DNA of 64,000 nucleotides from Bacteroidota bacterium. GTDB lineage: Bacteria > Bacteroidota > Bacteroidia > M30B66. The DNA lies in contig CANHIS010000004.1 in NCBI GenBank assembly GCA_947460255.1, forward strand, positions 16,612 to 80,611, in the 5' to 3' direction. Position numbers and translations under genes: made by a program. The notes beneath the pieces are model-generated. The model searched no databases, was not told where the DNA came from, and saw nothing but the letters and a program-made list of their open reading frames with translations. Shown one piece after another: positions 1-9,225 of this stretch. How positions within the stretch are numbered: the first letter of the stretch is position 1; every line of letters starts with the position of its first letter.

Positions 1-2
1 CA

Positions 3-3000
3 GTTGAATTGTACGGAACAGGTGTTGGTCAAACCCATTCGCTCCGCGGATCTGTGACCTACAACAACGTAGAATTGAATTCAACAGCAGCATCAGTTGC
101 GGCAACACAAGCGAACGTTGTAGCAGGTGCCGGATTCGGTCTTCGTGGTACGATGACAGTTCAAAGTCCGACGTGCTTCCAATTAGGAAGTGGTTTTACC
201 ATTTCTGATGCAGGAACAAGTTCATTTGTACTTGCTGCTGGATCGACTTTGAAATACGGAGGAACGATTGATGCTTCAGGTGCAACTGGAAACATCCAAA
301 CAGATTCTAGAACCTTCCCAACCACAGCATCTTACGGTTTCATTGGAAGTGTTACGCCACAAACTGCAGGAACAGGTTTACCAGCATCTATGGTGAATAT
401 GTACCTAGAGAAGTCAACAGCAACCGACCAAGTAACAATCGCTGCAAACACTGCAGTATCAAACCAATTGGTGCTTGGAACTGGTATCTTGAATACAGGT
501 GCAAACATTCTTTCAGTAACCAATACAGCAACAACAGGAATTACGGGTGCATTTGCTAACTCATTTGTGAGTGGAAGATTGAACCGCAGCTTGCCTTCAT
601 CCCTGGTAACAGGTTCAACGTATGAATTCCCAATTGGTAAAGTTGGAGCAATTACCTATTTGCCAGCTTCTTTGGTAAATCCAACCACTGGTGCTGGTGC
701 AGTATCGGTAACGATGGAAGCCTTTAATGCTGGTTCGGGCGGAACAGCAGATCCGAACTCTGTTGGAACTTTAAGTGGAACAGAATACTGGTCGCTTTCG
801 GCATCAGGAAATTTCAACGGTAGTCAGTTTACATTAGGCCGCCCAACTGCAGTGGCTCCATTAACTTCTATTGCAAGAAGCACCACAACCGCAACTGGCA
901 CATACGTATATATCGGTGGTACGCCATCTGGCAACCAAATCCAAAACTCAAACTTCAGTGCAGGCAATACACAATTCTTAGCCTTTGCACTTCCAGTAGC
1001 AGATCCAACCATCACAACAGTAGTTCCTACTTCACCAACATTTGCTGGTCAGTTGGATAACACTGGATACGTTGGACAAACACTTACAATCACAGGAACT
1101 GGCTTCACTTCAACAGGAGGCATGTCGGTATCAATCGGTGGATTACCTGCTACAACATTCTCAGTAGTGAATAGCACAACCATCACAGCGGTAGTTGCAC
1201 AAAATGCATCAGGCGCAACGGTTGTGGTATCGAACACGATCACTTCAGGTTCGGCAAGTGCGGCATTCAACTTCTTGGGTTGGATTTCGAACGCATCGAC
1301 TGATTGGAACCTTAATCCAACTTGGTTGGGCGGACAAGTTCCACCAGCGTCAGTTGCAGTAACCATTGCTCACGCAGTAACTGCAAACGGTGTGGTAGCA
1401 AACAATCCGAACACATTAACGATCCGTTCAGCAAGCTCACTCACTTTCGGTGCAGTAGGAACACTTACTGTGAACACAACATTGACCAACGGTGGGTCTA
1501 TCGACATGACCTCAGGCGGTGTGCTCACGATGGCGAATGCTTCAACATTTGCCAATGGTGCAGCAACATTTACAGGTGGTACTGGAACGGTAGTATTTGC
1601 TGGAACGGGAACAGTAACTTCATCGGCTGGTGTACCATTTAACAATGTAACTATCAACGGTGCTGTGAATCCAAGTGCAGGTTCATCGATAGCAGGAACA
1701 CTTCGTATGAACCAAAGCGGATCGATCATCACCAATGCCTTGACTTACGGTGCAGCTTCTACCCTATCTTACAACGGAACAAGTTCACAAACACCAAATG
1801 CTTTTGAATTCCCAGCAGCAAGTGGTCCGGTGAACTTCACCGCAAACAACTCAGTGAACGTTTTACTACCATTTAGCCGAACGGTGAGTGGAAATGTGAG
1901 AATCCTTTCAGGAAACCTTCAATCGACAGGTGCAGTAACCCTTACCATGAGTGGCGCAGCTGCAACACTTGAAGTAACGGGTAACCTTTTGGGAACTGAC
2001 GCAGGTGTAGGCAACGACCTTACCTTGGCAGTTACAGGGAATGTAACGGTGAACGGTTCGAACGTTACAACTTGTAAAGTTTTCAATACCAATGTGAGCA
2101 CAGGTGCAACCTTGGCACTTGGCCGCAGCAACTTCGAAGTGCGCTACGGCAGCTTCAACGTATTGGGTACAGGCACTTTGCGCATCGATGCAAACGGAAA
2201 CGTTGCTTCGGTGGATGGCAACAGTCGTATTCCGGTTTACGCAGCAACTGCAAACTTGGTATACAACAGCGGTGGCACTTACGGTCGTTTCGTAGAGTGG
2301 ACATCAGCCACTGGCCCTGCTGGATATCCTGGAAATGTGATCATCCAAAACGGAACTACATTGAACATCGGAACTCCAGGTGCTGACTTAGGTGTGGCAA
2401 ACACATTAAGCCTAGGTCAAACAGGAAGTGCAGGTTCATTGAATATGCAATCAACAGCACAAGGCATCACAGTAAACGGCGACTTGAATATTGGCAGCAA
2501 CACAGGAACATCAACACTTACACTTTCTACCGATGGTTTAAGCCCTGCAATTCGTGTAGGTGGCAACTGGACGCGCACCGCGAACGGTGTGTTTGCAGGA
2601 ACTGGTGCGAATGGCCGTGGAGTGTTCTTTATCGGAGCAACCAATGCGAGCATCACAGCACCAAGTGCTGAAACTTTCGAATTCATGTTGATGCAGAAAT
2701 CGGTTGGTGCTACAGTAACCTTGAATCAGCCTATCACTGTAAATCAAACCCTTGATTTTGCAACAGGTTTGTTGGTGCTTGGTAACCATACTGTAACAAC
2801 CAACAGCATCACAGGAGGTAATACATCTTCTTATGCAGTTACGAATGGTGCAGGATTCCTCCGCAGAAATGTGGACACCTTTGCCGATGTGTTCCCTGTT
2901 GGTCCAACGACAACTACTTATTCACCTGCAAGCCTAACTCAACAAGGCACAGCGGAGCGTTTGGGTGTTCGTGTGAGAACAGCTCCAGCATTTACAGCAT

Positions 3001-6000
3001 TATTGAACAATAATGCTCAAATGATCAACCTAGAGTGGTTCATCGATGAAACAGGAGGAACAGCAGGTGCAAATAACTTGATCACCAACTTCACATGGCC
3101 AGCTTCCTCTCATGCAGGCTCATTGAACATTGCAGCTTCGCTTTACCATGGTAATTATGGAACAAACTGGCAGATTCGTCCAACCTTGGCAACTACTGGA
3201 TCAAACCCTTATACATCGCAATCAACGGCGAACTTCACAGGCAACTTAACTGCACAGAACTTTGTGGTAGGTAACCTTACAGGTATCCTTGGTTGCCAGT
3301 CGACCGCTATAAACGGTGCTTGGAACAACGGTTCAACTTGGACAGATGGATTCGTTCCACCAGCAGGTTCTAACGTATGTATCAACCACAACGTAACAGT
3401 GAACTTGATTGATCCAAATCCAAATACAGTAGTTGGATTAACCTTTGCAGGTTCAGGTTTATTAACCTTGGATGCTTCTAAAACACTCACTTTCTTAACA
3501 GGTGGTGCTTTGGCTAACAATACTGGTGGTGCATTAAATCTCGGTGCTGGTACAGTAGTAACCAATGGTGTGATGGGTATTTCAGGCTCAAATCCTGTTA
3601 CCATCAACAACTTAACGATCAACGGTAACACAACCATCAGCACAGTTCCAACTGTAACAGGTAATTTCCAAATTAATGCAGGTGGTTCATTAACAGCGCC
3701 ACTCACTTATGGTGCTGCATCAACGTTGGTTTACAATACAGGTGCTGCATACGGTGTATCAAACGAATGGACAGGCACTGGCGCTCCAGGCTTGGGAATT
3801 CCTCAAAATGTAACCATCCAAGGAACAACATTGAACATGCCAGCAGCAAACCGCGGATTGGGTGGAAATATGACCATCACATCAGGAAGCTTGGTACTGA
3901 ATGGTGCAACAGGCGACTTGTTTGTAGGAGGAAATTGGACACGCAGCGTATCTGCAGGATTCACTTCAAACGGAAGAGCAGTATTCTTCAATGGTGCAGC
4001 CAACCAAACAGTTTCAGTTACTGGTGGAGGCACAGAAAGTTTCTCTTACTTGTTGGTTAACAAATCAGCAGGAAACCTGATCCTCGATAGTGTTGAACCT
4101 ACAAATGTTAACGTAACGGCAAGTGTTGGTAATGTGCTAGATGTAAGTGCTGGCAATACGATCGATTTGAATGGTCGCACAATGTCGATCACAGGAACAG
4201 GTGGAAACATCAACCTTCCTTCAGGTGTGGCAAGTATCAATGGTGGAGTAGGTTCGGTATTCTCGATCCAAAATGGAACGAAGACCGTAACACCATCGGG
4301 CGGTGCTACTTTGAACTTCGGTTCGAATGTAACAGTTGCCTTGAACAGCGGAATGAACTTCGGTGCAACAACATCTACCATCAATGGAACATTGCAAATT
4401 GCATTGGGAGGTTTCGTATCGACCAATGCACCGAGCTATGCTACTGGATCAACACTTCGTTACTTTACAGGTTCTGCTTACGGCAGAGGCTTAGAGTGGA
4501 GCACAAATGCTGGCCCGGGTTATCCGCACAACGTATTGGTTGACCAAAATGGAACTGTTACTACAGTGAACTTGGCAGCTGGTTCTGCAACTTGCGAAAT
4601 CGCTGGAAACCTCACCTTGAACAATGGTGGAAACGTGAGCATGGGCGCAATGGCAAATCCGTTGATCGTTCGTGGTAATCTTTCGGTAGGTGGCGCTGCA
4701 AGCGGAACCCTCACCCTATCAACAGCGATTGGTGGAGATGTGAAAGTTGCTGGAAATCTCTCTAGAAATGGCGGTGGTACTTTAACACAAAACGGCCGCG
4801 AGGTTGAAATGAACGGTACCACACCACAAACCATTTCGGGCATTGCAACCTTCGATTTCTTGTCGATCAACAATACTGGCTCAACAGTTTTGATCACCAC
4901 CAATTCTCAGATCAACAACCGTTTGAGTTTATTGAATGGTACATTTGAACTTAACGGTTTTGCCTGCACAATGGCAAACACTTCTAAAATTGCCCGTGAA
5001 GCTGGTATTATGACAGCTCCTCCAACAGTCAACTTTGGAGATGTATATGATGTTGAGTACCGTGCGAACCTTACTACAGATGTAGAATTCCTAGGAACTT
5101 CTGATGTGGTTCGTGACCTTATCGTTACTACAGGAGCTACTGCTACATTGAGTACAAATCGCACCTTCAACCGCGACTTGGTGCTTGCAGGCGGCGACTT
5201 AAACCTTGGCGGATTTACCTTGGTGGCACGTGGACGTGTTGCGTCTCCTGCTTTCTCGGGAAGCATAACAGTAAGTGGCGGTGGTACACGCACCATTACT
5301 GGTGTTGCTGGTTCACGTTTCGATATTACAGGTTTGGGAACAAACGTACCAACTGCATACACCAAAACAGTTTCTAGCTTCGGTGGAACGCAACTCGTAT
5401 TTGATTCGAATGTTTTGGTTCGTATCGGTGACGGAGCGATCGACTTCGGTGCAGGCAGTCCAACAACTATAAACGGAACACTTCAAGTACTTCTTGGAGG
5501 CTCAGTTGGGCAATTGTTGAACCCATGTTTCTACGGTGTAAATTCGATTCTTCGTTTTGCAAACACTGTAGATTACCAAGTTGGAATCAACGATAAAACT
5601 TGGGCATCTGGTGCAATTGCTTCAGGCAATCCTGGTATTCCTTGGAATGTTGAAATTAATGACATCGGAACCGATCTTCAATTGCAAAACACCCGTGCAT
5701 TAAGAGGCAACCTAACCATCACAAGTGGTACATTTACCCTAACTCCTGCTTACACCGGATCATTCAACATCGGTGGAAACTGGACACGTACTGGAGCCAC
5801 TTCGGCATTCGTTCATAACAGCAAGAAAGTAATCTTCGATCGTCAAAACGCTGGCGACCAAACTATCACTGTTGGCGGAACTGTAACTGCAGAAACATTC
5901 TACGACTTGGAAGTTTCACCAGTAACTGGAAAATTGGCGATGGCTAGTGCTTCGAATATTACTGTGTTGAACAACTTCAACTTCGTAAGTGGTAAGTTCG

Positions 6001-7115
6001 ACTTGAACAACAATCAACTTTTGGTTGGTACTTCATCGGTAAATGGAACAATCACAGGCGCTACATCAACGAACTATATCGTAACCAATGGAGGTAACAT
6101 TCGCTTCTTCGCGAATACCAACGCAACCACCTACAACTTCCCGATTGGTGATGTCAGCGAATACACTCCATTCAATGTTGTACTCGACAATGGTGCACAG
6201 GCTGGAGCTTATCTGCAAGCTTCCATGACTCCACTTCCGCATCCAAATGCAGTGGGTACAAATGCTGCAACAAGTTATATCAAGCGTTACTGGAGCATCG
6301 TTCCTTCGGGATTGGCTGCAAGTCCGGTGTACGATGTAACTTACAAGTATGCTGATCTCGACATTGTAGGTAACGATGCAATTTACCGTCCAGCGAAATA
6401 CAGCACAACCAACGCAACTCCAGGCTGGGCGAGCTCACCAGGTTCTGGTGCTCCTGCCACCGACGGAACTGCAGCTAACCACGATTTGGCGTTGAACACC
6501 TTCACTTGGGACAACCTCACCACCTTCTCCGATTTCTCGGCAGCAGGTGATGGAGCTCCACTTCCAATCGAGTTGTTATCGTTCGATGCTGAACCAGTAG
6601 GCAATACAGTATTGGTAAGTTGGACAACAGCTTCAGAAATCAACAACGACTTCTTCACTGTTGAACGTTCGGTTGATGCATCCATTTTCACACCTATCGG
6701 AACTGTGAATGGTGCAGGAAACTCAAGTTCAACCAGAAGTTACAGCTTTGTAGATGTGCAACCAATGATGGGCGTTTCTTATTACCGTTTGCGTCAAACC
6801 GACTTTAACGGCGACTTCGAAGTGTTCGATCCTGCTGCAGTGAACTTCGGTTCAGGAATGGTTCAAGGTGCTGCGCTCTTCCCTAACCCAGCGGTTGAAT
6901 ATGCACATGTGATGATCAATACCGCTTCCAGCGGAAAAGGTTGGGTTCGCGTAACAGATGTAACTGGCCGATTGATCTCGAACTTCCAAATTGTAATGGA
7001 AAAAGGCATGACACCATTTACGCTTCAAACCGACAATCTTGCTCCGGGTAAATACTTGGTAACAGTGGAAGCGGCTGATGGTAAAGTGTACAACTTGCCG
7101 TTGATGAAAAACTAA
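3..7115 (+). CDS. Giant T9SS-sorted surface/adhesin-like protein, 5'-truncated by window edge
   Basis: Open frame runs to the window edge (the ORF-track M is a TTG codon at 9, in frame with upstream GTT GAA). Repetitive Gly/Thr/Asn-rich beta-type repeats, an IPT/TIG-like segment (PTITTVVPTSPTF...GTGFTS), and a C-terminal sorting domain (ALFPNPAVEYAHVMI...LAPGKYLVTVEAADGKVYNLPLMKN). Confidence 0.85.
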   Translation, partial: VELYGTGVGQTHSLRGSVTYNNVELNSTAASVAATQANVVAGAGFGLRGTMTVQSPTCFQLGSGFTISDAGTSSFVLAAGSTLKYGGTIDASGATGNIQTDSRTFPTTASYGFIGSVTPQTAGTGLPASMVNMYLEKSTATDQVTIAANTAVSNQLVLGTGILNTGANILSVTNTATTGITGAFANSFVSGRLNRSLPSSLVTGSTYEFPIGKVGAITYLPASLVNPTTGAGAVSVTMEAFNAGSGGTADPNSVGTLSGTEYWSLSASGNFNGSQFTLGRPTAVAPLTSIARSTTTATGTYVYIGGTPSGNQIQNSNFSAGNTQFLAFALPVADPTITTVVPTSPTFAGQLDNTGYVGQTLTITGTGFTSTGGMSVSIGGLPATTFSVVNSTTITAVVAQNASGATVVVSNTITSGSASAAFNFLGWISNASTDWNLNPTWLGGQVPPASVAVTIAHAVTANGVVANNPNTLTIRSASSLTFGAVGTLTVNTTLTNGGSIDMTSGGVLTMANASTFANGAATFTGGTGTVVFAGTGTVTSSAGVPFNNVTINGAVNPSAGSSIAGTLRMNQSGSIITNALTYGAASTLSYNGTSSQTPNAFEFPAASGPVNFTANNSVNVLLPFSRTVSGNVRILSGNLQSTGAVTLTMSGAAATLEVTGNLLGTDAGVGNDLTLAVTGNVTVNGSNVTTCKVFNTNVSTGATLALGRSNFEVRYGSFNVLGTGTLRIDANGNVASVDGNSRIPVYAATANLVYNSGGTYGRFVEWTSATGPAGYPGNVIIQNGTTLNIGTPGADLGVANTLSLGQTGSAGSLNMQSTAQGITVNGDLNIGSNTGTSTLTLSTDGLSPAIRVGGNWTRTANGVFAGTGANGRGVFFIGATNASITAPSAETFEFMLMQKSVGATVTLNQPITVNQTLDFATGLLVLGNHTVTTNSITGGNTSSYAVTNGAGFLRRNVDTFADVFPVGPTTTTYSPASLTQQGTAERLGVRVRTAPAFTALLNNNAQMINLEWFIDETGGTAGANNLITNFTWPASSHAGSLNIAASLYHGNYGTNWQIRPTLATTGSNPYTSQSTANFTGNLTAQNFVVGNLTGILGCQSTAINGAWNNGSTWTDGFVPPAGSNVCINHNVTVNLIDPNPNTVVGLTFAGSGLLTLDASKTLTFLTGGALANNTGGALNLGAGTVVTNGVMGISGSNPVTINNLTINGNTTISTVPTVTGNFQINAGGSLTAPLTYGAASTLVYNTGAAYGVSNEWTGTGAPGLGIPQNVTIQGTTLNMPAANRGLGGNMTITSGSLVLNGATGDLFVGGNWTRSVSAGFTSNGRAVFFNGAANQTVSVTGGGTESFSYLLVNKSAGNLILDSVEPTNVNVTASVGNVLDVSAGNTIDLNGRTMSITGTGGNINLPSGVASINGGVGSVFSIQNGTKTVTPSGGATLNFGSNVTVALNSGMNFGATTSTINGTLQIALGGFVSTNAPSYATGSTLRYFTGSAYGRGLEWSTNAGPGYPHNVLVDQNGTVTTVNLAAGSATCEIAGNLTLNNGGNVSMGAMANPLIVRGNLSVGGAASGTLTLSTAIGGDVKVAGNLSRNGGGTLTQNGREVEMNGTTPQTISGIATFDFLSINNTGSTVLITTNSQINNRLSLLNGTFELNGFACTMANTSKIAREAGIMTAPPTVNFGDVYDVEYRANLTTDVEFLGTSDVVRDLIVTTGATATLSTNRTFNRDLVLAGGDLNLGGFTLVARGRVASPAFSGSITVSGGGTRTITGVAGSRFDITGLGTNVPTAYTKTVSSFGGTQLVFDSNVLVRIGDGAIDFGAGSPTTINGTLQVLLGGSVGQLLNPCFYGVNSILRFANTVDYQVGINDKTWASGAIASGNPGIPWNVEINDIGTDLQLQNTRALRGNLTITSGTFTLTPAYTGSFNIGGNWTRTGATSAFVHNSKKVIFDRQNAGDQTITVGGTVTAETFYDLEVSPVTGKLAMASASNITVLNNFNFVSGKFDLNNNQLLVGTSSVNGTITGATSTNYIVTNGGNIRFFANTNATTYNFPIGDVSEYTPFNVVLDNGAQAGAYLQASMTPLPHPNAVGTNAATSYIKRYWSIVPSGLAASPVYDVTYKYADLDIVGNDAIYRPAKYSTTNATPGWASSPGSGAPATDGTAANHDLALNTFTWDNLTTFSDFSAAGDGAPLPIELLSFDAEPVGNTVLVSWTTASEINNDFFTVERSVDASIFTPIGTVNGAGNSSSTRSYSFVDVQPMMGVSYYRLRQTDFNGDFEVFDPAAVNFGSGMVQGAALFPNPAVEYAHVMINTASSGKGWVRVTDVTGRLISNFQIVMEKGMTPFTLQTDNLAPGKYLVTVEAADGKVYNLPLMKN

Positions 7116-7135
7116 TTAAAACGATCCTTTTTGAA

Positions 7136-7166
7136 AGAGCTTCCCGAAACGGAGGCTCTTTTTTTT
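7136..7166 (+). terminator. Rho-independent terminator
   Basis: AGAGC...GCTCT stem followed by a T run directly after the 7115 stop. Confidence 0.7.
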
Positions 7167-7196
7167 GCGGTTGAATTCAAATGAAATGTACTTTTG
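7164..7196 (+). promoter_or_regulatory. Putative Bacteroidota promoter (TTTG ... TACTTTTG)
   Basis: TACTTTTG at 7189-7196 fits the TAnnTTTG -7 box, with TTTG ~21 nt upstream. Implies the ATG at 7215 as the start. Confidence 0.45.
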
Positions 7197-7214
7197 AGGA
7201 AAATCTTTAACACT

Positions 7215-7925
7215 ATGATGCAAGATCCTATCGACAGCGTATTGGCTCAGGGCAGAGATGCTTCTGAAGTAACACAGTTTATGACCAAAGTATATGGTTG
7301 GATGACCGTTGCATTGGCCATCACAGGCTTGGTTGCACTCTACACAGCCTCTTCAGAAACCTTACTTGAATTGGTTTTCGCAAGTAAGATCACCTTCTGG
7401 GGCTTGATTATCGGAACATTTTTACTTGTAGGTTGGCTAACAGTAGCAATTAAAACTATGTCGCCGACTACAGCAACTGCAATCTTTATTGTGTATTCTG
7501 CATTGAACGGATTGATCTTTTCGTCGATCTTCTTGATTTACACATCATCATCGATTGCTCTAACTTTCTTTATCACTGCAGGTACTTTTGGCGTGATGAG
7601 CGTGTACGGTTATTTTACCAAGGCCGATTTATCGAAAATCGGATCGATCGCCATTATGGCATTGGTGGGGATTATCTTAGCTTCGATCGTGAACTTCTTC
7701 CTAGAAAGTGAAACCCTTTACTGGATCATCAGCTATGCTGGTGTGGCAATCTTCACTGCTTTGATCGCTTACGACACGCAGAAAATTAAAGACATTGCGA
7801 TCTATGGCTTCGATGGTGAAGCAGCTGAAAAGAAAATGTCGATCGTTGGAGCATTAACGCTGTACTTAGATTTCATCAATTTGTTTCTTTTTCTCCTCCG
7901 TTTGTTCGGTGGCCGTAAAGACTAA
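7215..7925 (+). CDS. Bax inhibitor-1/YccA family membrane protein
   Basis: Seven hydrophobic segments; BI-1 pattern including GVAIFTALIAYDTQKIKD and the ALTLYLDFINLFLFLLRLFG C-terminus. Confidence 0.9.
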   Translation: MMQDPIDSVLAQGRDASEVTQFMTKVYGWMTVALAITGLVALYTASSETLLELVFASKITFWGLIIGTFLLVGWLTVAIKTMSPTTATAIFIVYSALNGLIFSSIFLIYTSSSIALTFFITAGTFGVMSVYGYFTKADLSKIGSIAIMALVGIILASIVNFFLESETLYWIISYAGVAIFTALIAYDTQKIKDIAIYGFDGEAAEKKMSIVGALTLYLDFINLFLFLLRLFGGRKD

Positions 7926-7944
7926 TCAACTTTCAAATTCATTC

Positions 7945-7976
7945 AACCCGGTTTCCGAAAGGTTATCGGGTTTTTT
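7945..7976 (+). terminator. Rho-independent terminator
   Basis: AACCCG...CGGGTT stem plus T run after the BI-1 gene. Confidence 0.7.
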
Positions 7977-8040
7977 GTTCTTCTCGGGAAGGCATTTCAA
8001 TTAAATTTGTCGCAAATCAACAACCCAAAAAACTGATACA

Positions 8041-8127
8041 TGAAAAAGTCGTTGCTCATCTGGATGTATATGCTCACGCTTCAGAATTTTCTTCTCCTAA
8101 CTTCTGGAGCCGAACCCTTACTATAAC
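8041..8127 (+). other. 28-codon mini-ORF resembling a signal peptide (MKKSLLIWMYMLTLQNFLLLTSGAEPLL*)
   Basis: ATG preceded by TAAATTTG (8002-8009), a match to the -7 box; hydrophobic peptide. Possible leader ORF or gene remnant. Confidence 0.3.
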
Positions 8128-8210
8128 AATGGTAATGCTTCTAGGTATAAATTCAATAAGCAATGCGTTTTTTTTGTTCACTGCTTTTAATGGTTAATTT
8201 CTCTTTAAAA

Positions 8211-9206
8211 ATGAAAACTTCATTTGTCGCTCTTCTATTGCTTTTATTTAACGCTACTGCATTAAGAGCTCAGTTAAAGGAATTCTCCATCTCCGAGATG
8301 CCACGGCCTGATGTGCCAATTGTGCAAGCCAATTCAAAATTTCCAGATGATGCTTTATTATTAATTTACACCACCATTGAGAGTTTAGAGTTTCGTAGTT
8401 CTTTGGGGGCAATCGATAAAGTATTTTACAACTCAAATGCAACCCGTTATGAGGTTTTGGTGAAGCCTGTAAAGCAAATGATTTTTGCAGGCAAAGTCGG
8501 ATTTATTGAATGCAAAATTGCAACATTTAATCCCGAACCAAAGGATGTATTTTACTACAAGGTTGAGGAGAAGAAAGATTTGCGGCAAGTGGAAAATAAG
8601 TCCGGAACTTTGCAAATAAATTCAACCCCACCTGTTGACAAATTGGCTACCCAAGCCAATCCAACCGGCAAAAAACCTAAACTGGAGAAGGGCCTTTATG
8701 CAGAAATCACAACTTCTAAAGGCGTGATCTTCATCAAACTCGAACACGAAAAAACACCACTTACTGTGGCGAATTTTGTAGGATTGGCAGAAGGAAAAAT
8801 CGAGAACAAAGCCAAAAATGGCAAACCGTTTTACGATAGTTTGAAGTTCCACCGTGTAATCAAAGACTTTATGATTCAAGGTGGAGATCCTGAAGGGACA
8901 GGCCGCGGCGGCCCAGGATACCGTTTCAAAGATGAAATTGTACCTGAATTGAAACACGACCGTGCAGGTATTCTTTCGATGGCGAACTCAGGACCTAAAA
9001 CAAATGGTTCACAATTTTTCATCACCCACAAAGCAACACCATGGCTTGATGGCAAACACACCGTTTTTGGTTCGGTAATCACTGGCCAAGATGTGGTGGA
9101 TGCCATTGCACAAAACGACTACATCTTAAAAGTGAAAATTATCCGCAAAGGCAAAGAAGCCAAGAAGTTCGACGCGGTTAAAATATTCAACGAACTCAAT
9201 AAGTAG
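8211..9206 (+). CDS. Cyclophilin-type peptidyl-prolyl cis-trans isomerase with an N-terminal extra domain
   Basis: [30 protein letters not shown] and [22 protein letters not shown] cyclophilin motifs. Start at [21 protein letters not shown] (signal peptide). Confidence 0.9.
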   Translation: MKTSFVALLLLLFNATALRAQLKEFSISEMPRPDVPIVQANSKFPDDALLLIYTTIESLEFRSSLGAIDKVFYNSNATRYEVLVKPVKQMIFAGKVGFIECKIATFNPEPKDVFYYKVEEKKDLRQVENKSGTLQINSTPPVDKLATQANPTGKKPKLEKGLYAEITTSKGVIFIKLEHEKTPLTVANFVGLAEGKIENKAKNGKPFYDSLKFHRVIKDFMIQGGDPEGTGRGGPGYRFKDEIVPELKHDRAGILSMANSGPKTNGSQFFITHKATPWLDGKHTVFGSVITGQDVVDAIAQNDYILKVKIIRKGKEAKKFDAVKIFNELNK

Positions 9207-9225
9207 TACCCAACAAACCACAACC

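Noticed and set aside
332-6691. Numerous ORFs antisense to the giant 5' gene
   Set aside because: Val/Pro-rich shadow frames of a Gly/Thr/Asn-rich coding sequence; the sense frame has the sorting domain.
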